NCBI GenBank assembly: GCA_048213135.1
Contig: PS015088.1
Span: 64,180 to 128,179, forward strand
Direction: 5' to 3'
Length of the DNA: 64,000 nt
Source: Reclinomonas americana ATCC 50394
Taxonomy: Eukaryota > Jakobida > Jakobea > Jakobida
Below, one piece after another: positions 45,875-56,000 of the stretch. Within the stretch, counting starts at the first letter, position 1, and every line of letters starts with the position of its first letter. The position numbers and the translations under genes are program-made. Below the pieces are notes generated by a model. That model searched no databases, was not told the DNA's origin, and was given only the letters and a program-made list of their open reading frames with translations.

Positions 45875-46224
45875 TTGCTGATTAGATTACGATCAGATTG
45901 GATGATTGTGAACGAGTGCGGTTACTGTCCTCGTGAGTCCTTCTTCCGCCACCGGCGCCTGCTTGTGAGCTGCTTCGCTAGAGCGGTGCATCTGTTGCTG
46001 GCGCTCGTATTGATCTCGACCGCGTTTGATACACCTCCCCGGCACCCGCAGAGCCAATTGCCTGGCGCGCAGAATCGTGTGCGGCACTGTTCTGCTGCGT
46101 TGTTCCAGGAGCCAGCTTGGTCTGGCAGTAGCGAAGGGGGTGGCGATCCACGCCCACAATCGACAAGTACACGAGATGAGGCGGAGGAGGGCCTGCCGTC
46201 TTCTCAAGTGCGTCACTGAGACCT
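45875..46224. other. Intergenic region between IFI44-like gene and zinc protein
   Basis: About 350 bp of moderately GC-rich sequence. It is open in one minus-strand frame continuing from the last IFI44-like exon, but that frame has no recognisable homology. The splice phase that fits the IFI44-like protein terminates at 46225 instead. The zinc-protein promoter is expected here. Confidence 0.45.
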
Positions 46225-49200
46225 TCACATCCGTGGAGAAGCCGCGCGATTGGAAGCCAAGTACCGCAGCTTGTCTTTTCTTCTGCAAGTCATTCGCACG
46301 CTTATGTTTCCGCCCTCCCCCTCTCCCCCAGCTTTCCCCTCTGGCGCTTCAATGCTCTGGCACGGATACATTGCCCTTCCCTTCGCCCTCTCCCCGCTTT
46401 CCCCTCTTCCTCACCAGTGGGTATTGGTGCTTTAAAATGCTCGGCACGCATATATTTCCCTTCCCTGCGCCCTCCCCCTCTCCCCCAGCACCAATGGGTA
46501 TTGGTGCTTTAAAATGCTCGGCACGCATACATTGCCCTTCTCTTCACCCTCACCCTCTCTCCCCTCCTCTCCTCCCTTCCCCCTTCAAGTCGAAAACGCC
46601 TTGTTCAACTGCTTCTCCAACGTCTTGCGCATACCCGCATTGAAGACACTGCTGGGGAAGTTGTCCTCGTTCGTCGAATCCTCACGCCACGCCTCGCACA
46701 AACTCTGCATCCGCACGACGGATTCAGGCAAGCTCTCAATTGCAACACCTCCCTCATTTCCACGCTGCCCTCACCTCCGCATCATAGATTCCCTTGCTGC
46801 GCAGATGCTGAGCCACTTGCGCGCACGTCTCCGGCTCCCACAAGTGCTGCAGGTACTGGCGAAGGAAATCTGCAAGCACACGAAAGGTCAGTACTGTTAC
46901 TTCCTCTTCTTCTCTTCCGCGTCCATCTTTTCTTCTCCTCTGTCTCCTTCATCTTCTCCTTGTTCCTTTTCTTCTCTTCCACGTCCGCCTTTTCTTCTCC
47001 TCTGTCTCCTTCATCTTCTCCTTGTTCCTTTTCTTCTTTTCCTTCTGCTTCATCTCCTTCTTCCTCTTCTTCTTCTACTTCTCCTTCTCCTTCTCCTCCT
47101 TCTCCTCCTCCCTTTTTCTGTTCTTTATTTTCTTCTTCTTCTTCTCCTTCTCCTCCTTCTCCACCTCCTCCTCCTCCTCCTCCTCTTTTTCTTCTTCTCC
47201 TCCTTCCCCTCTTTCCCCTCCTTCCCCTCCTCCCCCTCCGGATCCCCTTCTCCTCTTCCGCCTTCTCCTCTTCCCCCCTCCTCCTTCTCCTCGCCACTCA
47301 CCCGCCACCGGCACATCACCCGGCCCATTGGGATTCACCCACGCACTGACTGGCTGCGGCACCGGCACCGCAGATCCACTCCCAGAGGCCACAGACTGCG
47401 GAGAGATCACAGCGCTGGTGCTGTGGGCGCTCGAGCTGAGCGGCGAGTGTCCACTGTCATGCTCGACTTCCGAGCCGGCGGCGTAGGCTTGCTCCAGAGT
47501 CGGGAAGCGACCACTGGAGCCGAGAGCGGCGGGATTCTCTTCCATCTGCTCGGCCAGCGTCTCGAGGTTGTTGAGTGCGAGGAGGTAGGCTTCGTGAATG
47601 GCACGCAGCACCGACACCTCCACGTCGAGGTCTTGGAGTCGCTCGTCGCGGTACGTGCGGATGAAACGCACGCGCTGCACACCGTAGCCACCGTCACCCG
47701 ATGCGCACATGCGGTCGCGCATGGCAATGGTGTCGGCGTGCGCCTCGGCCAGCAACGCATTGCCGGTAAACTCGCCGCCCAGCAGGTCGACCTTGGAGAC
47801 GAGAATCATCGTTGGGATGCCATCTACAAGAAAGTGAGTGGTGAGACGATGCGCTGAACAGAACACTTCGCAGTCGACGAACCAGGTGGCAGAGCATCGC
47901 GGGCACGCGAGATAAAGGTCAGCATCTTCTCGCGGGTGGCACCGTTGCCGACATTGTCGGCCGGGATGATGAGCAGCAGGCAGTGCACCTGCATTGACAC
48001 AATGTAAGTCAACCCCAAACCTGAATGAACAGTCGGCAGAAGAGTGACATAGGGAAAGAGAACAAGAGGGTGGCTGCTGAACGCTGTGAATTCGCCTGTC
48101 GCACAAGTCTCACCTCGTCACAAACAGTTGGGTTGGGATTGAAGCACGTCGGGTCTTCGCGGCCCATGCGGCGGAAGTCCCAACCGGCTTTGGCCTTGCC
48201 TTGCACAATGTACGCAAGCTCGTCTGCACAGCACTCTGTCAACATCACAAATTGCTTCCACTTCGAGAACACAGATGGGTCTCACCGCGCTCATACAGTC
48301 CCTTTTGCCAGCCCATCATGTCCAAGAACGCCAAGTGCTGGAACCGAGGGTCGCGCAGCGCCTTGTGCACCATCAGTCGCTGCGTCAGGCTCGTGGAGGA
48401 GTCACCGGAGCAAGCCACACGTTCGCCCTGTGATGTTGTAGACCGCGAGATGAGAACGAGCTCTTACGATGCCTCTCGGGCACCAATCTCACCGGCGAGT
48501 TCAGCCCAATGCTCTTCAGGGTGTTCAGCAGCGACGTTTTGCCGGCCTTGACCTCGCCGGCCACCAAGAAATTGATGCGCAGCTTGGGGCCAAACACCTG
48601 GCGCAGATACTCCAGGCGCGTGGTGTTGGCCAGCTTTTGCAGCAGTTGCTCACGTCTGCCACGATAGGGAAGTCAGCAGACAATGAAACACAACTCACGG
48701 GTGACATACTCAACTCGTCCACTAGTCCTCCACCGGGCGCCTCGTGCTGCGCCTGTAGCAGAATGCGAGCTGCAACCTCCTTGTGGCGGCGCTGCAGCTC
48801 CTCAGCTACAGCATCGGCAATGGGCTGTTGGATGGCATCCGGGAGAGTGTCGTCCAGAGCGGCGGACAGTGCGGCAGGCAGGTCTCGCTGCACGGCCTGC
48901 GGCAATGCGCGTGCAAGGCCGTCGGCAAGTTGTCGCTGCATCGCCGGCGGCAGCTTCTGGTCTACGAGGCCATTGATCGTGTTGGGCAGCAGCTCGTTCA
49001 GCACCGGCGGCAGTGCCGCGGGCAGCGCTGCGGGGAGCACAGATTTGATGGCCTCCGGCAGGATGGTGCGCAGGGCGTCGGGGAGAACGCGATGCACAAT
49101 CTCATCCACCCGCTCGCCGAGTCGCTCCTCCAAGAAGCGCTCGAACGCACCAATGTCGACCGTGGTGTCTGCAGACGCGGAAACGGATCAGTGTTTTGAC

Positions 49201-50160
49201 ACGAGAAGCTGCATACGAAGAGATTTACCGATGATCTCGTGCACCTCCAGTTCCGTCCAGGCCATGTTTGCGTTGCCGCCCAGCATCCAGTACTCATTCA
49301 AACCCTGTGGGCTGTATGTTCCGCCAACATTGCTGCACGAGGGGAGTAGAGACACGTTAACAAGGATGGACAGCATGGTCCAAGTAAGTGAGACACTCAC
49401 ACGTAGACGTTGTTGTTGCTGTTGAAGTACAAATCCTACAAACATGCGACAGCATGCGCAAGGTGAGAATTTCTCCTGCTGACTGCAAACGCACGAGCTG
49501 GCAACTGTAGCGCAACGTGGTTGCTCCCCCAGGCACCGTAGTAGCTGTTTTGATGGTATACTGCACTCTCCTTGCTCTGGTACTGGTCAAAACGACGCTC
49601 ATCGCGCTTGCCTTGCACAATCAACTGTGCATTCAAGAAGACAGATGAGAACGAGCAACACCAATCAACGACTGCACCGAGACAGCAACTCACGGAGAAG
49701 ATGAACGCCTCCGAGTCGTAGTGGTACTGCCCGTTAGTGCCCCACTAATGGAACACACAAAATCAGATCAAATTACATTTGTACATGACGGATGGATTGA
49801 CGCAACGTGTGTGGTCTTGAAGCCACCAAGCAGGAACTGCGACCCACCACTGCCACCTCCGGCAATGGTGATGGTGTTGCGCAGGCCAGAGGCATCCGTC
49901 TTTTGATGGAATGTCGAATACGATGAACCATCTCGTGTGTACCGGTACACCAGACGCAGACGACTGATGCACACATGCACACGCAGCGAGAGGTTAGAAG
50001 AGGTAAGAAAAAAAGAAGAAGAGAGTGTGTGTTGCGAGACATGAGCGCACCACGACGAGTATCCGAGAAAGTTCTGAATGGCCGTCACATCGGCCTCAGT
50101 CAACAGAGCGCTCTCCACCACAGGCAGAATCTGGCGACGAGGACGAGATCCGCTTGCCAT
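46225..50160 (-). CDS. IFI44-like protein: TLDc domain, LP-repeat helical region, P-loop GTPase, 783 aa
   Basis: Fifteen exons from ATG 50158-50160 to TGA at 46225-46227 sum to 2352 nt. Residues about 38-188 are a TLDc domain (RLRLVYRYTRDGSSYSTFH, SEAFIFS, AVYHQNSYYGAWGSNH, DLYFNSNNNVYV, WTELEVHEI). Residues about 189-339 contain repeated LPxAL/LPxAI elements forming a probable amphipathic helical stalk. From about 340 is a GTPase-like domain: P-loop GEVKAGKTSLL (about 373-383), a GDSSTSLTQR switch-like segment, LDMMGWQKGLYERDELAYIV, VHCLLLIIPADN, and SKVD as the base-recognition motif. TLDc plus this GTPase is the architecture of vertebrate IFI44/IFI44L, which are interferon-induced. Here no interferon system is implied. 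Introns starting at 49806 and 49516 use GTTGCG. The C-terminal region from about 688 is unassigned. Confidence 0.85.
46330..46560. repeat. 77-bp tandem repeat in last intron of IFI44-like gene
   Basis: AATGCTCGGCACGCATA recurs at about 46436 and 46513, with an older copy near 46350 (AATGCTCTGGCACGGATACA). The units include GGGTATTGGTGCTTTAAA. Confidence 0.8.
46900..47300. repeat. CTT/CTC microsatellite intron of IFI44-like gene
   Basis: The 432-nt intron (46870-47301) is made of CTTCTT/CTCCTT runs including (CTC)n near 47160. The K/E-rich and L/S-rich frames across it are repeat translations. A duplicated TTTTCTTCTCCTCTGTCTCC block lies at about 46927 and 46990. Confidence 0.85.
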
Positions 50161-50396
50161 GGCTCTCACACACAAATGAGAAAATTGTGATTCCGTTTGC
50201 ATGCGACAGGACATGCATTCCCGTCTTGGTGGATATTGACAGGACTGTTTCGAAACGCGACAGAATTGCAGTGCGTCTCGTTGCCGCTGGTGGTGTGTGT
50301 TGTAGTCTGAGAGACTGTGAGTGAGAGTGCGTCTTTGAGAAGCGCGCCAACTGCCCAGCTGCAGCAGACAGGACGCAATATCCCGTTTCCTATCCA
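50161..50396. promoter_or_regulatory. Presumed bidirectional promoter between two TLDc genes
   Basis: 236 bp separate the start codons of the IFI44-like gene (minus) and the TLDc/poly-Pro gene (plus). No TATA box is evident. The spacing makes shared control plausible but the sequence shows no named element. Confidence 0.45.
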
Positions 50397-52546
50397 ATGC
50401 TCTCTGACGAGCAACAGTTGCAGCTGCTGTGCTGGATTGGCCGCGATGGGTACGCATGCACACACATGCCACTCTTCTGCACCACTGCATGCTCACTTGT
50501 GTTCCCAGGCAACGACTTCGTCTTCACGAGTTGCATTCGTCGCGGAGTGGTCGCTCGGGGTTCTCCACTGCTGAGGTGGCCAATGTGGCCGAGCGATACG
50601 CTTCCTCGTCGTTGTTTGTGGTGTTGTGGACGGCCAATCAGTCGATTGTGGGCGCATACACAACGCGTTCGTGGAAAGCCGCGCGATGTGACCCGCATGC
50701 GTTCTTGTTTGCAGTTGCGCACTCGTGTGAAAGCAGAAGCTTTTGTGAGTCTCTGACGTGGGGACTCCAGCTGGCAGTGGGCGGTCAACCAGTGGCGTGT
50801 GTGCTGGAGAATGCAGGTGTCGCGAGGCATCAAGATTATGTGTGCGGATTGGTTCGGAAGCATCCACAGGTGGACTCGAGAGTGATCAGCTTTGGCGCTG
50901 GTCCGGTGAGTGTCTACTATATGCACTGTCATGGCCGTCTCTTCCTCGCGCGTGCTGAGTGCAGTGGTGCAGGATCTCGCGTTGCAGCACGGTGTGTTGC
51001 TTGTTCCATCGCGTAGTATGTTTTCCAGTGCTGCGACGTATCAAGCACAAGACACACTGCGAGTGGTGTGGTGAGCATGCTGTGCTGTGCATCCACCACG
51101 ACTCGGCACTCAATGACACTGTTTGCGTGCCACAGCAACCCTGGCCACTCATTCGAACCCTTTGACGATCACACTAGGCGACTCGATCCCGAGCTCTTCA
51201 GCAGCACCGGCTCGCAAGTGGTGCAACTCGCAGTGTATGCCGTGGTCGCAGGTTCGTTGCACTCTCTCTTTTGTCTGCGTCGTGCTTCTAATTCTGTGCC
51301 ACAGGGGGCGAGCCACTTCGAAAACCTGCTGCGCACTCCACTGCAGCCGCACCTCCACCGTCACTGCCTGCACACCGCCTGTCTGAACTGCAGGCGTTGA
51401 GCGGGCAGAGCGACCAGTGTGTCAGTGCACTGCGGCAGCTGCCGAATGTGGATGACCTGTTGGCAAAGCTGCACACCGTGCTATGTTACCAGCAGGATTC
51501 CATCCAGAGCCTGTGCGCTGAGAACTCCGCCTTTCGCCAGCTGCATGCCGTGCCATCGCTGCTGGTGCGTCTGTCCACCTGCACTCTTGCATTGATGCCT
51601 TCTCTTGTTTTCACCACGCCAATCTCCAGCAGGTTACAGTTGGAGGCACTGGCGCAGCACCGAGCGCGACCGGAAGACCATTACCACCGCCAGCACGTCA
51701 GCCTGTTGTACAACCACCACCACCACCACCGCCTCCTCCACCTCCACCCTCGCCACCTCTCCCACCACTTCCGCCACCTGCTGAATCTGTGGACCACGTG
51801 AATCGCACTCGAGCACCCGACATGGAGTTTGCACTCGACGACGACGACAGGCATGCCGAGCGTGCCATAATGTCGCCAGTGCCGCGGATGATGTACGTTC
51901 CGCGGATTGTTGTGGTGTGCTCACAAATTGCAGAGCGTGACTTTACGTCGGCCTACTGCCTGCCCGAGGTGTGCCGAGCGTTGCAAGTTGCAGGTACGTC
52001 AGGAGACAACACAGAGAGGATTGGAGGTGGTGTGAGTGTGCTCAACACGAAGAATCGTCTCAGGTGCCTTCCGAGTGGTCTCCCTGGCCGATCGTCCTCG
52101 CCACATCGACGGTGTTTTGGTTGCTCTGCGCGTGTCGGGACGGATAGAGACTGACGAGATTCGCACCTTCTTTCGTCGGGTGCTCGGCAGTGGTGGTGGT
52201 GCGTTGCAGTCATACCGATAAGTGGCTTCTCCTTTGCAACTCATGATCGCTGTGTGGTGCAGCAGGCTCTTCGTCGTCATCATCATCATCATCGAGAGAA
52301 CCCGTGCGACAGGTGCTGTTGTCGTTCATGAATGAGCCGAGCAAGCCGTGTGACTCGGATGACGAGCTGAAGACCGGTATCCCGGCCTCGGAGCTGGCAC
52401 GCAGCGGGATTGCATGCATCGACATGCGCTTCGTGGAAAAGTTCCCCAGTCCGTCGCGCTTTGTCACAGACCGCGGATTCAACCGCCAGCAGCTGGCGAG
52501 ATTGGACGAGGCGCTGGGTGGCACGGGTGACGAGTGGAGCGAGTGA
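50397..52546 (+). CDS. TLDc-domain protein with polyproline region, 546 aa
   Basis: Nine exons: 50397-50449, 50509-50713, 50771-50905, 50974-51071, 51136-51251, 51305-51564, 51633-51993, 52064-52195, 52266-52546; 1641 nt in frame. Residues about 1-202 are a divergent TLDc domain: RLRLHELHSSRSGRSGFST, LFVVLWTANQSIVGAYT, DPHAFLFA, NPGHSFEPF, SSTGSQVVQLAVYAVVA. The intron at 50714 begins GTTGCG and joins DPHAFLFA to LAVGGQP. Residues about 203-289 are helical (LDDLL-type, two Gln/Leu-rich stretches). From about 312 there is a Pro run that could bind profilin, SH3 or WW domains. The C-terminal 200 residues, with a Ser run near 454, match nothing I recognise. It is divergent from the IFI44-like TLDc gene, suggesting the pair may function together. 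The exact 3' splice site before residue 290 could shift by one codon. Confidence 0.78.
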
Positions 52547-53074
52547 AGCGCGCGAACTGTTTTGAATGGCGAGAGGCCGGCGCCGGCATTGATTTTTCTG
52601 CCACAACGGCCGACTTTTTCCCTGCAACCACCAGTGACCGGTTGTCGACACACTTCCCCAAAGCGCTATGAACGCATGGGCGCCAGCGCATTTGAAGGGA
52701 AAGGCGCGCGCCAATCATCATCAATACACATGCATGCGCAAATTCGAACACGGAAGGACTCTGTCGATGCCTTGCGCGGCCACACGTGCAAGTCGACACG
52801 CTCGCACTGCAAACGGCAGCGTGTGGGATACACAAGAGAAGAAGAAGACTTTCTGTATTCCCAGCGCGGCTTTTGGACATTCCAATTGTCGGCGGAGTCA
52901 CACATTGTCGTTGTGCGCACGAGAGAAAGACGAAACACAAACACCACACTCACACTCACACTGTTGTCATTTTCTCTGTTTGCGCAAGTGAGTGAGCGTG
53001 AGCGTGCGAGTGAGTGAACACAAGAAAGAGAGCGACGTCATCGCACAAGTGTGTGTGCGCGCGAGAGTGGGAAA
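52547..53074. other. Intergenic region upstream of ankyrin-kinase-HECT gene
   Basis: About 530 bp between two plus-strand genes. It contains scattered GAGTGAGTG and CACACA microsatellites. No reading frame has recognisable content. The promoter of the downstream gene should lie here. Confidence 0.5.
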
Positions 53075-56000
53075 ATGTCCGCGGCCATGTCCACAGGGTG
53101 AGCTAAACACACCGCTCTCTCTCTCTCTCTCTCTTTCTTCCTCCCTCTGTCACACACACGCACATGCACCACACCACATCCTCTCTGCTCTCCCACAGCG
53201 AGAGCAACACATTCCTTTCGCACCCTCAGGCATATTCGCCACTGTGTGATGGCGATGGATATTCTGCTCAGCCCAAATGAGACATTCTCTCCTCTCAAAA
53301 ATCGTTTGTACACGCTCTCTTTCCCTCACACACTTGTCTCTGCGCACATGCGCCTGTGAGCGCGCGCACGAGAGAGACAATGAGTCGCGCGTGTGCGTGA
53401 GTGGGGGCACAGACCGTGTGAGACCATATTTGAGTGTTAGACACGCCCACTCGCTTTTCACTCCGTATGTGTTCTCTGGCACACTCACTCGCTTTGCCTC
53501 AAATACAGAACTGAGGTCGATGCCGCACCTCCACCTCCACCACCAGCAGCAGCAGTGGAGAAAGTCGCCACTGACTCCTCCTCATCATCGACGTCATCAT
53601 CAGTTGGTGTGGTGCGCATCTCGCCCTCCACACTCGTGCTCCCGCAGCATTACTCGTCCGAGGAGGCGGCCGCCCTCAGCGTGGCCATTGCCAAGGGCGA
53701 CATTGAAGAGGCGCGACTCATCCTCTACCGCAACCGCGCGCTCTTCAAAGCCGACTTACCCGACGCCGCCATGTCGAGTGAGGTGCGCCAGTTGGCCTCG
53801 CAGCGACGCCTGCTCAAGGCCATGATGCTGCGCGCGAATGGAGTCCCGGTCGAGTCGCTGCTGGCCTACCTCCACCAGGACGAGAAACAAGCGGACGGCG
53901 ACGCTGCTGTGCCTGTGCCGCCGCACGTTGCCGGGACGACGCCGTTGCATTTGGCGGCGCAGCTCGACGAGACCGACATGATACGGTACACACAAAGAAA
54001 AAGAGCGTTTCCTTGTGTAAGTCGCCGCCGTTTTCTGACTTAGATGATGATGGCAGGTGGCTGGTGAATGAGCAACCGTGGTTGTTGGTGGTGCGAGACG
54101 CGCACGAGCGAACGCCGGCGGATGTGGCGCGCGCCATGGGAAATCGAATGGCGGGCGAGGTGTTGCAGCAGTTGCTGATGGAGCACTTGTCTGCTGGTCA
54201 GTCTTCTTCTTCGTCGTCTGCAGAAGATCATCAAAAACACGGTGGTTTGTTGTTTGGTTTTGGGCGGCGGGCGTCGTGAGTGGTTGCGGTGGTGGTGGGC
54301 GGGTTGATGTCGTCCTCCTGCTTCTCCTACTCCCACGTCACGTACGCACACACACGCGCGCGCTCGTGCCTGCCACTTGCCACCTTGTTGTGCCTGTTTC
54401 TCCACACTGCAGAGCACATTCTCCTCTTTTCCTCTTTCGAATATACCCTCATTCGTTTCCCCTCTTCTCTCTCTCATTCCCTTCTTTTGCCTCTCTCTCT
54501 CTCTCCCTCTCTGTGTGTGCGTGCATGGCATTCTCCTTTTTCTTTCTTTTTGTCGTCAGGCTCAATGGGGATGGTGCATCACTCCGCTGCCGCCGGTCGC
54601 AAAACTCCCTCTTTCCCCTTTGCTCATTTCCTCCCGTTACTCTTTTTTTTCCCTTCTGTTGCGCGTTCATGCACACCTCCCACCTTCACTTTATTCTCTT
54701 CTCTACTGATGCTGCCACCCGCCCTGCTATCACCGCCTTTCTCCGATACCATTGGCGACCACTATTCCTCTTTATTCGAACACTCCTATTCTGGTCGCAT
54801 ATGATTCACGTGTTCCCATCTCCTATCCTCCCGTCTCCTCCCTATCTTTTCCCCTCTCCCAGTACTCTCATTCACCTCGTTTCTCATTCTAATCGATGTT
54901 ATTCACCCTCACCCCATTAAGATTCTTCGTGTTCGAATGTCCAACAATTTGTGCGCCACACAGGCTCGCAAGATGTCGTTCAATTGCAACGTGCATTGCA
55001 AGAACACGAGACGGCGCTCATCCAGGCGCGCATGATCCTGGAGAGCTCCGATGCCGCCGCACGCGCTGCTCGCGAGGAGCTGCAAGCGAATTTCATTCAG
55101 ATACTGACCACGGAACGGGAGGCGCATGAGCGCAATGAGCTCGTGCATCGCCAGCGCGAGGAGCAGCTGCGGTCGCGACAGCAGGAGTTGGAGAAGCGGA
55201 ACAGTGAGTCACGGAAGATGGCCGACGAGGCGCGCGCGGAGTTGCGGAGAGAGCGGGATGCGCGGTTGCGAGCCGAGGCCGAGCTGGCGCAATTACGGCA
55301 GCGCTACGATCCGTTGTCGGGCGGTTCCGGCAGTTGCGTTCTGTCGCCAAGAAAAGGGGATAGTATTATTATTGTGGTGGCCTGACACACTGCTCATTAG
55401 GCGACTCGTCGTCGGGGAATGGGGATCGCGAGTCGAGTCCACCGCAGGGCAGCTCCAGTGCCGACGCCCAGAGCAGCCCGATTGCGGAGATGCACCGCAA
55501 GGTGGTGGAAATGCGGCGGCAGCTGCATTCGTTGTGCATTCCGTCGGTGTTGCGGGCTGTCAGTGTGGTCACGGAGGTGCGTTGTGGGAGCACAGGGAGG
55601 AAGAGAGGGAAAGAGGGACAGAGAGGATGAGGAGGGGGGCACTGTCAGTGTAGTCACGGAGGATTGTCGTGGGAGCACAGGGAGGAAGAGAGGATTCTCG
55701 TCGCTTCTTGCTACCTTTTCTTCTTTACTCCCCCTTCCTTANNNNNNNNNNNNNNNNNNNNTTCCTCATCCTTCCCTTTCCCCTTCTCCCCCTCACCTTC
55801 CCCCCCCTCCACCGACAGGCCCGCGAGGTCCAACGAAGTGCCAAATTCGCCGAGCAATTCACCACCAGCTCAGCGTACCGCGCCGCCGCCGGCTGCCGAC
55901 AGCTGGTGGACACGGCGAGCGGATCGTTGAGTCGATTCACTCTTCCTCCCGCCCTCTCTCCCCTCTCCAGTCCCTCACCAGCACACAGATGGAATGACAC

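Noticed and set aside
53075-54279. Separate short ankyrin protein ending at the stop near 54279
   Set aside because: Splicing at 54196 (donor GT) gives the exact phase needed for the next coiled-coil exon at 54964, so I favour a single long gene. The short form remains possible as an isoform.
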